Below, piece after piece: positions 11,501-25,000 of a stretch of 64,000 nucleotides of DNA. Each line of letters starts with the position of its first letter. Within the stretch, counting starts at the first letter, position 1. A program made the translations under genes and the position numbers. Below the pieces are notes generated by a model. That model ran no database searches. It was given only the letters and a program-made list of their open reading frames with translations, and was not told the origin of the DNA. The stretch is from Paguma larvata (lineage: Eukaryota > Chordata > Mammalia > Carnivora > Viverridae), in NCBI GenBank assembly GCA_030068075.1, contig CM057826.1, positions 95,283,804-95,347,803 of the forward strand, in the 5' to 3' direction.

Positions 11501-13008
11501 GATCAGGCAGAAGGGTGTGTGGTATGTATGTGGGATGAGGTGGGTATTCCTTATAGTTAGACAACAAAGACACGACTGTTAAATGAACATTTTACCTGGA
11601 AGAAGTGAGAGAGATTCCTTTCCTAAGAACATAATTATGACTTTGCTCATCAAATAAGGTAATGGTTCTTAAAGAACTAGAGGATACCATGAAGTTGTCT
11701 TTTTTTTTCTTTTTTTATTCTTCTTTACTTAATATTGAGGCCAGAATGGAGTGAAAAGAGTTGAAGCAGTAGAGGCGGTGGGGGCAGCATTTCCTGGGTT
11801 TGAGCAGCTGGTAGCAGAAACAAAACACTTGGACACTAAGGAAGAAATGGCTCGATCATCGGTACATTGGAAATTACTTTTGCCTGTTTTAGAATACTGC
11901 TGAGAGGCGGTATTTCTATGCATCTGTGTGATGATAGGTTTAAGAAATGATTTTGAGTGTATTTAAAGTGCTTCGCTCATGCCAGTGCGAGGCGTGGAAG
12001 CAGGGAGCAAGGTAGACAGCGTCTCTGAATGGATGCCTGTCATAACTGTTGTGCCTGGTGTCTGACTCTCTTTCCAGGTGAGAACTCTTGGGGAGAGAGT
12101 GGTTCTGTATGTTCTGAATCGAATCATTTATAGAAAACAGGAAATGGAGAGAAATGAGATACCATTCCTATGCCATAGCAGTACTGATTACGCTAAGATT
12201 CTGTGGAAGAAAGGAGAGGCCATTGGGTTTTATTCAGTTAAGCCTACAGGTGAGTCTTTAAAAGTTATTTAAACTCTATATTATGGAAACTTGCTTTTTA
12301 GACCCCAACTATATCAGTATCCTTTTAAATTACTCTTTAGAGTTTAAATTGAGGTGATTTTACTTAGTATTTCTTAGGAGTACTTTGATTCTACCTTTCA
12401 GTGTAAAAGAGGATTGTTAGAAAAGTTTTTTGAAAAACAAAACAAAAATAGATATTTGACAGAGGGTAAGGTTTGTCCACTTACGTGCAAAGAGGGTTGT
12501 ACTTTGAGCCTCTAATTTGGCTGTCTTGACCCCCTACCATGCCCTTTTCTCTCTCTCTCACACACCTTCTTCCTCTCTCCCATTTCCCACCCCCTTTATA
12601 TTTTAGTTAGTTAACACACAGTGCAATATTGGTTTCAGGAGTAAAATTCATTGATTCATCACTTACATACAACACCCAGTGCTCATCACAAGTGCCCGCC
12701 TTAGTAAACATCACCCTTCCCTTTATTTAAAGTGATCGTTTGATTCCTGCTGCTGCCATTGTTACAGTCTCCTTTTAAAACCACTGTCTACCCGTGGACC
12801 AAATGCATAGCCTTTGTGTGCCTCACACAGCTGATTCAGCCTGTTTTATTAAAGGCGGCTTTGCTAATTACCATGAAAAAAAATATATTTAGAGAATTCA
12901 AACAACTTTGAAATTGTTAATCTTCTGAAGTTTGGATTTTTTTAAAAGCTTATTTATTTATTTTGAGAGAGAGAGAGAGAGAGAGCATGAGCAGGGGAGG
13001 GGCAGACG

Positions 13009-13046
<38 letters not shown>

Positions 13047-16000
13047 CCCAAGCATCCTCTGCACCGTCAGCTCCGAGCCCGTTGTGGGGCTCGAATTCAC
13101 AAACCGGAAGATCATGACCTGAGCCGACATTGAGAGTTGGACCCTTAACCAAGACTGAGGCCCTGAAGTTATGATTTTCGATCCTAAGACCCAGCTACAC
13201 CCTATTCCTAAAAGATGGGACACTTCATCTTGCTTTACCTGTTTTCCTGCTGTTTCAACTCCCTGGAAGTATTGGAGCCAGAAAGATGTAACCTGCTTGA
13301 TCTCCGTACACACATACACCCACCACAGTACAGAGTTGGCCTGTTCTGTACCTTCACCAGAAGACCTTTCATAGAGGACACTCAAATTATTTTTTGGTCT
13401 TTTTTATATTTCACACCTTCCAGATTTAGCTGGTTTTTTTTTTTTTTTTTTTTTTTTTTGGTCTGATCAAGTTAAATAGATCATACCAATTCACTGTAGA
13501 TTTGCAGAACAGTTGTGACTAATACCTTAACCACATAATTAATAGGCATTTATAGTGAGAATTAGTGGATATAGTCAGTGAAAAGAAGGTCACTTTTTCT
13601 CAAGAATACAAATTCAATCTATGGTTTAAACTGGTTTGCTGCTTCAATAACTACTTTGATTCTCCTTTAATATGCTATTTTATTCTTGTCTAAATTTGAA
13701 ATAGAACCAGTAGTTAATATAACTTCAGAAAGGTGTCATTATACAGGGGCAGAATAATAATGTTGGTTAAATGGAAGCCTTGCATAAAAGGCATCCGTTT
13801 GTTTCTTTAAAAATATTCTAATAACTCTGGGGGTGAGCTGTGTTTTCATTACTTTAGGCTGGATTTTAAACAAGGTAATTCCTATGGCTATTTCGCGGAG
13901 GATTGTTTTTGTTTTGTTTTGTTTTTTTTTTGCTTCTCACATTGGCTTCAGGGGATTTCCTACCGCAAAGTAGCTCATAGACATTTGGAGCACAGATTAG
14001 TTTATGCTTACTTATTTGGAACTTTGCTTTAGATGAAAGACACACAGTTGAAGGGCATAGCATTCCTCCTTTAGCGTTTCTGATCACTACTTGATTCCAG
14101 GAGTGTGCTTCTCTTCTTTTTTCGTGTGCATTTGGGCTCCTTCTCTCCTTGGGGACCTAGCCTCTGGTTTTGCTCATTCTGGTAGTTGACTAGACATTAT
14201 ATCCTGGAGCTTTCAAGTGCTACTTGTCTACCACTTTTAGCACCTTCCACACTTTTCTGCTAATTGCATTACTTCAATGTTTATTTTAGTTCTTCCCCAC
14301 TTGGAAGTTTTGGCTCTCATTGTCTAGATAACAATGCAATTAGGTGTGCTTATACCAGACTTTGAATTAATAACCATTTAATTCAGTCTGGAAGTATTTT
14401 TTTTTTAAAGGAAACCCAAGTGTAAAATATTTTGGAAAATTTGCTCAAAACAAATGCTAAAACACTTTCTCATAGTATTATTTGTAATCTGTGTATCAGG
14501 AAAAAAACTACCAGTAACAAAAAGAGAAAATCTTTATTAAACAAATTTGTAGTTGAATGAAAGCCTTATGATATCACTTACTATTTATGATTTTTAAGTT
14601 AAATAGCATTTGAGTATATCGGGATATTTGTTGGGATGTAAAATTAGTTTTGATACTTAAAAGGAAACTGTTTATGAAGTCAAATCCTATTACAGTATAA
14701 TGAAATTCAAGAAACTATAAATTCTTTTTTTGTCTGAAATAAAGAGATCACTGTGGAGGATTTAGAGTTTGTATGTGTTTTGGATTAGGTAAATGTCATT
14801 ATTAAAAGTAGTTTTTTACAGTAGATTTTTGTGTGAAATCTGAAACATATTTCTAAGGGAACTCACAGAATTTAATAACATCATTTTAACAAGATTTTCT
14901 GGTCCCTTCTATAGTTATTGAGTACTTTTATCTATTAAAAAAAAAAAGGAATAGGATTAATGCTGAACTTTGTCTCATTCTGGTAGTAATATTCATTCAT
15001 GAACTCATAAACCAAAAAAAAAAAAAAAAAGATGAGCTACATCTATTTCATTGATGATGTATTTTCAGTAAAATTTTATTTTTCACCTAATACGTAATTT
15101 TCTGAATGTATAATACGTTTGTGTTTTGATCCATTGTGTATTAATACTAATATAAATTATGATAATTTAAAATTTCTTTTGGATTGATAATTAGAACTGT
15201 ATGGTCACAAGAAATTTTAAATATTTATATTTATGTACATGTATGTTTTTGCAATGAAGAACAATTGGATAATCAGTAAGTGTATAATCCAAACATAAAA
15301 ATTATTAAATCAAGATAGCATTTTGTAGAATAAATACTAGAGAAATAGAAGTTGAAGGAGAAAAATACTGTAACATGTTTTTTAGTGTTAAGGAATGGTT
15401 AATTCAATAGTAAAGGAATAGTTTCTTCAGGGGATGATGAGGGTTACTAAATTGATAACAGTCTTTAGGGTCCATTCGATAGATTTATTAGAGTGATATG
15501 ATAATTCTTTATCTTTAATATTGTTTGTTAATTGAAAAGAGAAAAATAGTACATTTACATAGAGAATTATGGTAGACACCGTGTTAGCTAATAAATCATG
15601 GTAAATATCACCAGGAGTAACACCTATCAATATCATGGACTCCTGATGTCTGATGGGGATAACATCATTTTTGGTATATTTGGCCAAAACATAGAACCTT
15701 AATTTTATAATGAGAAGTCATTTGACAAAGCCATATTGAAGATTATTCTACAAAATAACTGATCAGTAATCTCTAAAAGTGTCAAGATCCTAAAAGACAA
15801 AGGTGAAGGAATTAGCAAAGATGAGAATTAAAGACATATTAAATATTAAACTGAATCCAGTATAGAATCCTGGCTTGGATTTGGAAACAGAAAAAAGGCA
15901 TTAGTGGAAAAAGTGATGAAATTTGAATAAGGTTCTAGTTGATAGTATTTTATCAGTATTCATCTCCTGGTTTTGATAATAGTACTTTGGTATAAGAAGT

Positions 16001-19000
16001 TAACATTAGGGGAAGCTGGATGAAGGGTATATTGGACTCTGTATATTTTTGCAAATTTTTATAAGTCTAAAATGTTTATAATAGTTTCTTAAAAGTCATT
16101 ATCGATAATATGCTAGAAGTTCTACTCTTGAAATTATTGAAACTTAAAATGAAAGTTTTAGATGTTACCAGAGATGTGTGAATATATGGTATTTCAAAAA
16201 ATTTTAAAGGTTACAACATGAGCAAAAGTGTTTCCTTTGAGGAATTGAAGTGGCCAAGAGAAGGAAATTCTATAAAAATGAATATAAATGGTTTGCCTGG
16301 GAAAGGTCCCAGTCAGATTATCCTTCTATGAAGCTCAATGTCAGCAGTCCCTACCCTGCACACAGAATATGTAATCAGCTTTTTATGTCTCATTCCTAAC
16401 TATGAACAAATTGTTTAGTTAGGGAAATACACTGTTTTGAAACATGGAGATCAAAACAAGAAAGTATTAAAACAATTTGAAAGAGACAGATAATGAAAAA
16501 AGGAAACAAAACAACCGTTAATATTTTTTGGAAAGTAAGAATAGTCCTTACACTGATGAAGTGAGGACAAGATATATTAAAAGAATGTCAATAGAGTTCT
16601 TGGAGATTCAAAATTCAGTGTATGGAAGATAAAGTTGAGGAAATTGATCAGAAAGGAGAACAACTACCACATAAGATGAAATGATGGAAAATAGGAAAGA
16701 AAATTACAGGAATGGTCTGAATAATAGATGTTTCAGGAGAGAACAGAGAAATCGAAGGGGAAGAAATTACCAATGAAATAATTTAAGAAAATTTCTCAGA
16801 ACTACAGAACATGCATTTCCACTTTAAAAGGACCCATTGAGCATCCATTACAGTAAATTAAAATAGACTTATACGGAGCTAGATGAGATGTAATTTCAGG
16901 AATCTGGGATAGAGTAAAGATTGCGTACATCTCCAGAGAATGAGAGAAGCGTTAGAATCAGAAGGATTAGGTTTCTCCTCAATACTGAGCACAAGAAGTG
17001 AAACAAAGCCCGTAAGGCGCAGAGGAAATGTGGTTATGGTGCAGTTGGGATTGTGCGTATAAATGTGTGGAAGAGCTAAACTCTTCACCTGCCTTACTGG
17101 GAAGTCTGGTGGTGGTGCCTAAAATGGAAACATCAAGAAAGGTAATAAGGTATTTAGAGCTAGGGAAGTAAATACCAAAAAGATCAGTTAAACAATTTCA
17201 AAGTGGTAGTTCCTGGGGAGCACAAAGTGTATGTAGATCATAGAGGCAATCACAGGACTGCTTTTTTTTCCTTTTCTCTCTTTTTTTTTTTTTTCAGTCC
17301 TACTGGGCCGTTGTGCTCTAAATAGCATACGTGTAAAATTTTGATTAGAAACTAAAGTGAACATTTGAAAAAATGGAACTACAGTAAAACCTTAGTTTGC
17401 GAGCATAATTTGTTCTGGAAACTTTTTTATAATCCAGAGCACTCGTATATCAAACCGAATTTCAAGAACCGTTGGTTCATTTGTGATCATGTGACTTTCA
17501 GCGTCACATACTACTTGTATTGCAAGACATTGCTCTCGTTTATCAAGTTAAAACTTACTAGAAATGTGTCCTCATCTTCTGGAACTTTCACAGACAAAGG
17601 TACTCACAATCTAAGGTTTTACTGTATTTCCAGAATCTAATCAGTGTCTACCACAAAAACTAGCTGAACTTTTTTTTTTTTTATTTGAGAAAGAGAGAGG
17701 GGGAGAGAGATTGACTGCTGTGAGATCATTACCTAACCTGAACTCAAGAGTTGGATGCTCAACTAACTCAGCCACCCAGGCACCCCTATACCTGAGCTTT
17801 TTAAGTCCTCACAGCATCTGTAATGATAAAAAGGGTTGTGCTAACTAGAAAACTATTTAATGAAAAATATCTCACATAGTTGTGAAAAACAAAACAAGAA
17901 ACCCACTTGTTAATTCAGTGGAACTTTTGTAACTTTGCCCCATGTCAAGAAATAGAAAAGATGTAAATTTGTGTAAATCAGGTAACATGATTTCGTGTAT
18001 ACGAGCTGAGAGAAAAACAATCGAGGACACTATCATTGGTTGCTGTTTTGGAAATGTCCATTATTATTTGGCTTCAACTGTGAACCACCTTGATCTAACT
18101 TGAAGACCAGTATTTTGGGAAAAAAAAAAATGAAGGCCCATATTTTGAGAAAGCACATCAACCATATAAGGGAAGCACAATCTATTCAACAATGACTATA
18201 AATAATTTTGTGGAGTCACTGCCAAAGGGACTTATGATTAGTACTAAGGGACGTATGTTTGGTTTTTGTAATCCTTATTTGTAAAAATTCATAATGGAAG
18301 CGTTTTTTTCTCTCTCATTCGCTAGTTGGCTTTCTTTATAATTTTTAGACCTTTTAACTGAGAGCTATATCTATGGTCTCCTCTCAGTTTTTTGGGCAAA
18401 TCACTCACCTTCTGTTCACTGAAATTCAGATCTCTGGCCCTTCTGTTGTAAGATTTTTTTTAAAGGAACATCAAAATTGTGATACAAAATGATAAAGATT
18501 GGTAGTATAGGTGAAGGCAAAACCTAGCCGAAGTTTGTGTTGGAAGAGAGGGGTTATATTGTAGGGCCTTGAGTCTCTCTAGGTATGATTGTTTTTTAAA
18601 GGAAATGAGTGAAAGGCATGAGGAAGTCACAACCACTGTTGGCTACCTGAACTGTGTCCTTGGGAAGTGAGGTGGCTACTTTATTTTAAGGTGAATTTCT
18701 AGCCATCTAAAAACCCACGTGCTTTCTAATAAGAGTTCTGTCTATTGGGGAGATGTGGGTGCTTTCGTCGTCAGTGTAGACACAAAGATGGCTGCTCTTG
18801 GGTTAAAGCACCAAAAATCTAGTGTGGATGAGACTGAAAACTTGTCATTAAACAGCTACTCGTAGTTCAGTTTGGTGATACAGTATTTGAGTTGTCAAAC
18901 AGGAGTCATTGAAGGGTGGAGCAGTAAATTTTGCCTGGAGGAAGGTGTCACTGAGAAAGTTATAATTAAAAGTGTCTTTGAAGAGTAACGTGGATATCAG

Positions 19001-22000
19001 TAGGCAGAGAAGAGGCGAAGGGAAATAACTTCTTAGTAGACATATAAATAGAATATAAATATGTGAAAGAAGGCACAGAATCATGAAAGTTGAAGGTGTA
19101 TTTGGGATGCCATCTTGGATAAAGGGTGGGGATAGTAGAGCGAGTGAGAGGTAAAAGACGGAGGGTCCCTTGTGAAAGGTCTTACTTAAATGCCCTACTA
19201 AAGTTTCAAATTTTATTGGCAAAGAAGCTGTCAATGAATTTTATGTAAAGGTAGCATGATTAAATATTTTAGTGAGATAGTTTTTGTAGGACTTGGTGAT
19301 TAGTTAGGGGAACCAGTTACTTGGAAGCTATTTTAGTAGTCCAGGTGAAAGAAGGACATCCCACACTAGGGATGTGGGAATAGAAATAGAGAAGGAAGCA
19401 GACTTGAGGGAGACATTAGGGTGGACAGAGTGTGAGGACTCCACTATCTGTATGTTGAAGGGAAGGAGAAGAAGCAGTGAAGACTTCTGGGAGTTTTGGC
19501 TTGGGTGGCTGCGTGGGAAAATGTTAAGATGGGAGTACAGAAGGAGGAATGGATTTGGTAATACTTGAGTTCACTTTTGACATGTGAAGTTCAGCGATCC
19601 AATGGGACATCTAAGACATAATTAGAAATAGAAGTTTGATCACATGGGGAGGTATGGATTTTGACAGAAGGCAGTACAATTCTATTCGTTACATATGCAT
19701 GTATGTATTTGTGTATATATGATTTTATGATAAGTAATCTCTCTCCCCAACGTGGTGTTCAAACTCAGCCCTGAGATCAAGAGTCGAACGCTGCACTGAC
19801 TGAGCCAGGAAGGTGCCCCAGAAGTCAGTGTAATTTTAAAACAAAGATAAGAGCAGTCAAAACTCTTATAGAAAGTGAGTGTGTGTTGATGAGTTTTGGT
19901 GTGAGTATATATATAAGTTACTGGAAACAGTGCGAGGTAACCAAACATAGCTGTGGAAGGACTCTGCCAGGAGAAGGGACTATTTGCTAAGATATGCTCA
20001 TTGATTTCCTGACAGTTCAAAAGGAAATGTTAATCTAGTGGGAGATAAGATAAAGGGGACCGTTAGCTGAGGCCGCCACCTGTCCACCAAATATTTGTGC
20101 TTCGTCTTCTATATTCTCATCATTGGCCAATAGCTGTGCAGCCAGGGATTGTATTTTCCACTCACTTCCACAGCTGAGTGAGGTGGAGCTGTGTGATGAG
20201 TTGTTCCCAAAGTGATGAAAAATGATATGTATGACAGATCATGGCTTTTCTCCATCCGTGTGGAGATGAATGCCAAGGATTTTGAAGACGTACGGAATGG
20301 GGAAGCTACAAGATAGAAGGAACCCGAGTTCCCGTGGGAGTCTGTTACTTGGTGGCCCCCGCTGAACCTTGTTTCCAGTATTTACATGCTTGTTTAGCCT
20401 GCTTGAATCTGAAGTAGCCTTGTGACATGGTGTACCAGTAGAATGCAGCACAAGTGCTACTGTGCTAAGCCTTACATCCTGGAAGTTTGCATTTTGGTAC
20501 TGTTAGAAGCTAAGTCACTATGTCAGAAATAGGTCTACTTCAAGTCTGCCATGTGGTGAGGAAGCCCAAACAGCTGCATTGAAGAGAACTGAGGCTCCCA
20601 GCTGGTAAGCCCACCTGCACTTCTAGTTCAGAAGCCGATACACTGTATCTTGTGGGAGTGAAGCCATCTGGACTTGTAGATGTTTCATTGCCCCATCTGA
20701 TACCATGTGAGAGTCGTGATAAATAATGAAAATTTTCGTTTTAAGCCAGTACACTTTGGGATGGTTTGTTGGGCAACAATAGGTGACTGAAACAGTTCTT
20801 GGATGGTTGTGCATCAGAAAGCCAACCACTCCACATTAACACCTGTGTGGGACTGTTACTTAAGCAAAAAGGAGTCTTATGTTAAGCATTCCTTATTGGT
20901 TTGTTAAAACAGCTAAGTTATTGTAACTGATTTGTAGAGCATTTATGCTGTGATGAGACTGTGATGAGACTACTTGTCTGGTAGTGTATGACAAGATCTC
21001 TCATGTAGATACAATCACATTGTTTAGAATTCGCTTTATGCATGCATTTTGTGGAGAGGGTCACACACTGATGCCTTCATGAGACATTAAACCAGTTTTT
21101 ATGAAGGTGAGGGAAGACATAACTCTTGGTGGACAAAGAAATGGTCATTCCATGAGAAGAGAAAGCCACTCAGTTGGGGCAGAATATCCATTGTTGAATT
21201 TGATGCATAGATCCTGAATGATAATGGTCAAATTTGATTCATCTTTTAAAAATTGTTTTTAAGTGTTATATAGATAGGGGAGGAAGGAAAGGGGGAAAGA
21301 AGGTGAATACGAGAAAGAGCAAGAGGGATAGTAATAAAAATTGTATAAATTCCCCTTGTGAAACTTATATTTAGAGGAGGGGTTAGCAATGAAGAGAGAC
21401 AAAGTAGACAATGCTGTGAAGAAAACTGAAGTAAATAAAGGAATAGAGTGTATGGGGGAGGTACTGTTTTAAATAGGTCCCAGTAAGCATCTCTGAAGGA
21501 AGTAAGGGATGTTTAGATACGTGACGTTTCAGGTGAAGAAGTTTTCAGGCAAAGAACTGAAATATAGAAGCTCTGAGGCAGAAGCAACTTTAGGGTGTTC
21601 CAGATACAGCAAGAAGGCTAGTGGCTTTAATAGAGGGAGTGAGTGATATGGGGATGGAGAGAGGCAGGGCCATATCCTGAATGGTCTTGTAGGCCAAGGA
21701 AAGGGTTTAAATTTATCCCACTGGTAATGAGAATCCTTTGAAAAGTTTAGAACATGGGCGTAATGCGATCTGAGTTTTCTTTAAAATAAGTCATTAACTC
21801 TATTGTGTCAAAAACCAGGAGAGAAGATGCCGAGGTTGAATTTAGTTAGTTAAGAGGCTCTTGCAGAGAAGCCCTGGTAAGAGCTGATGTTGGCTTGGAC
21901 AAGGGAGATGGGGTAGAAGTCATCATATATGAGATAAATTGTGAAGATATTACTGTAGGATTTCTGATGGGTTGTACATGGGCTATGGAGGAAATGAGTT

Positions 22001-25000
22001 AAGGGTGAATTACAGAATTTTTGCTGTGAATAGCTGTGTAGGTGGTGATGAGATTTATTGAAAAATTGGTCCACCAAGGGAAGATCAGGTTTGGGGAGTA
22101 TCCACGAAAAATCTGATTATAAATTGTTTCTTCGAATCACATGTATAAATTACTATTCTGTTTTATTTAATAATAAGTTTATTGAGGCAGTATTTACATT
22201 TCATACAATTCACCTATGTAAATTATACCTTTTGGTTTCTTTTTTAGTAGATTCATCAGATTGTACAGCTATCACCGTAACGAAATTTAGATCACTTGGA
22301 TCATCTCCACAAGGAAACCTTGTACTCGTTGGCAGTCACTTTGAACTCCCTCAGCATCCAGCCTTAGGCAACCACTAGTCTGTCTCTCCAGATTTCTGTC
22401 TCTCTAGATTTGTCTATTCTGGACTTCTCAATGGAGCCCTATAAGAACACAGTCAGACACAGTAGTTTTTTGTGTCTGACTTCTTTGGCTTAGAGTACTA
22501 TTTTCAAGTTCGTCCATGTTGCAGCATGTTATCACCACTTCATTCCTTTTTAGGGCCAAATACTACACCCTTGTATGGATGTACCAATATCATCTTTCAT
22601 CATTTGATGGACTTTTCAGTTCTCTACTTTTTGGCTATTATAAATAATGCTGCTGTGAAGATTTGTGTATAGGTTTTTGTGTGGATGTGTTTTTATTTCT
22701 CTTGGGTATATACCTAGGAGTGGAATTGCAGGATCATATGTTAACTCTAAGGTTAGCTTTTTGAGGAGCTGCCAAATGGTTTTCCAAAGTGACTACACCA
22801 TTTCGCATTCCCACCAGCAATATACCAGATTCCTCCACATCCTCACCAACACTTGTTTTTTATCTATCTTTCTTATTTTAGGCAGCTTAGTAGGTATGAA
22901 GTGGCATGACAGTATCCTTCTGAGTTGTATGTCCTTAGTGGCTAAGGACTTTGAGTGTCTTTCCATGGAGCTATTGGCCATTTCATGTGTATGTATCTTC
23001 TTTGGGAAAATGTCTTTTTAGATCTTTTACACCACCATTTTTAGATTGAGTTGTCTTTTTACTTTTTTCCCCTCCAGGTTTATTGTGGTATAACTTACAT
23101 ACAAAAAATAGCTTATATTTAAAATTTATAATTTGTTGTGTTTTGATATATGTATACAAGCTGTGAGACTATTACCACAATCAAAGTAATAATCATATCC
23201 ATTATCCCCAAAAGTTTGTTTGTGCTTCTTGGTAACCATCCCTCTGTCCACTATGAATCCCTAAGCAAACACTTAACCAGCTATCTATTTATATAGATTA
23301 GCTTGCTTTTTCTGGAATTTCATAAAATGGAGTCAATTACATTATGTACATTTTTGTTTGTTTCAGGTTTCTTTCACCATAGTTATTTTGAGATTCACAT
23401 ATCATGAAATTCACTTTTTAAAAAATTTGAAAAAAAAATTTATTTTTGGGAGAGTGTAAGGTGGGGAGGGGCAGAGAGAGGAGGACAGAGGATCCGAAAC
23501 AGGCTCTGCACTGACAGCAGTGAGCCCAATGTGGGGCTTGAACTCACAAACCGTGAGGTCATGACCTGAGCCAAAGTCAGACACTCACCTGACTGAGCTA
23601 CCCGGCACCCAAAGGAATTTACTCTTTTTAAGGTGATTTTTATGTATTCACAAAGCTCTGCAACCATCATCACTGTCTAATTCCAAAACATTTTCATCAC
23701 TTTAAAAAGAATCCCTGTGACCATTAGCAGTTACTCATTTTCTTTACCCAACAGTCCCTGGAAACCACTAATCTACTTTCTGTCTGGATTATTTTTCTTT
23801 AAAAAGCTTTTTTAGGGGCGCCTGGGTGGCTCAGTCGGTTGAGCGTCCGACTTCAGCTCGGGTCATGATCTCGCGGTCTGTGAGTTCGAGCCCCGCATCG
23901 GGCTCTGTGCTGACAGCTCAGAGCCTGGAGCCTGCTTCACGTTCTGTGTCTCCCTCTCTCTCTTCCCCTCCCCCACTCATGCTCTGTCTCTCTCTGTCTC
24001 AAAATTAAATAAACATTAAAAAAAAAAAGCTTTTTTAAATTCTTACTTTGTTGGCTTAAGAACACAAGATTTACTCTGAACAGATTTTTACGTGCAGAAT
24101 ATAATATTAACTATGGGAATAATGTTATACAGAAGATCCATAGAATTTACTAATCTTGGATTAGTGAAACTTTAAACCCATTGATTAGCAACTCCGCATC
24201 TCTCCTGCCCTTGGTGGCTACTGTTCTGTTTTCCCTTTTATGAATTTGACTCTTTCAGGTACCGCTTATAGTTGGAGTCCTGTAGTATTTATACTTTTGC
24301 GGCTTATTTCATTTAGCATGGTGGCCTCAAGGTTCATTCATGTTGTCACATATCATCAGATTTTTTATTTTTAAAAATATTTATTTTTAAATATTTTTTA
24401 AAATATCTACCTCTCCCAGTGGGGAAGGGATAGAGAGAGGGAAACAGAGGATCTGAAGCCGATCAGAGGTTCCAGATGCGGGGCTCTAACTCATGAACAG
24501 CAAGATTATGACCTGAGCTGAAGTCAGACGCTTAACTGACTGAGCCACCCAGGCACCCCAATCCTTAGCCTATTTTAAGATATTATTTTGTTTGTCTTTT
24601 TATTATTGAGTTAATAAGCATTCTTTATGTATTTTAGATACAAATCTCTTACTGGATATATAATATGGAAATTTTTTTTCCTATTTTTGGGTTGTCTTTT
24701 CATTTTCTTGATGGTGTCCTTTCAAGCACAGAATTTTTATTTTTATCTTTTTATTTATTTGTTTATTTATTTATTTATTTTTAACGTTTGTTTATTGTTG
24801 AAGGAGAGAGAGAGCATGAGCAGGGAAGGGGCAGAGAAAGAGGGAGACACAGAATCTGAAGCTGACTCCAGGCTTTGAGCTGTCAGCACAGAGCCCAATG
24901 TGGGACTTCAACTCAAGAGCCGTGAGATCATGACCTGAGCTGAAGTCGGATGCCCAACCGACTGAGCCACCCAGGCGCCCCAAGCACAGAATTAAATTTT

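Noticed and set aside
23815..23900. tRNA gene suggested by intact box A and box B
   Set aside because: This is the tRNA-Lys-derived head of a SINE, without a full cloverleaf.
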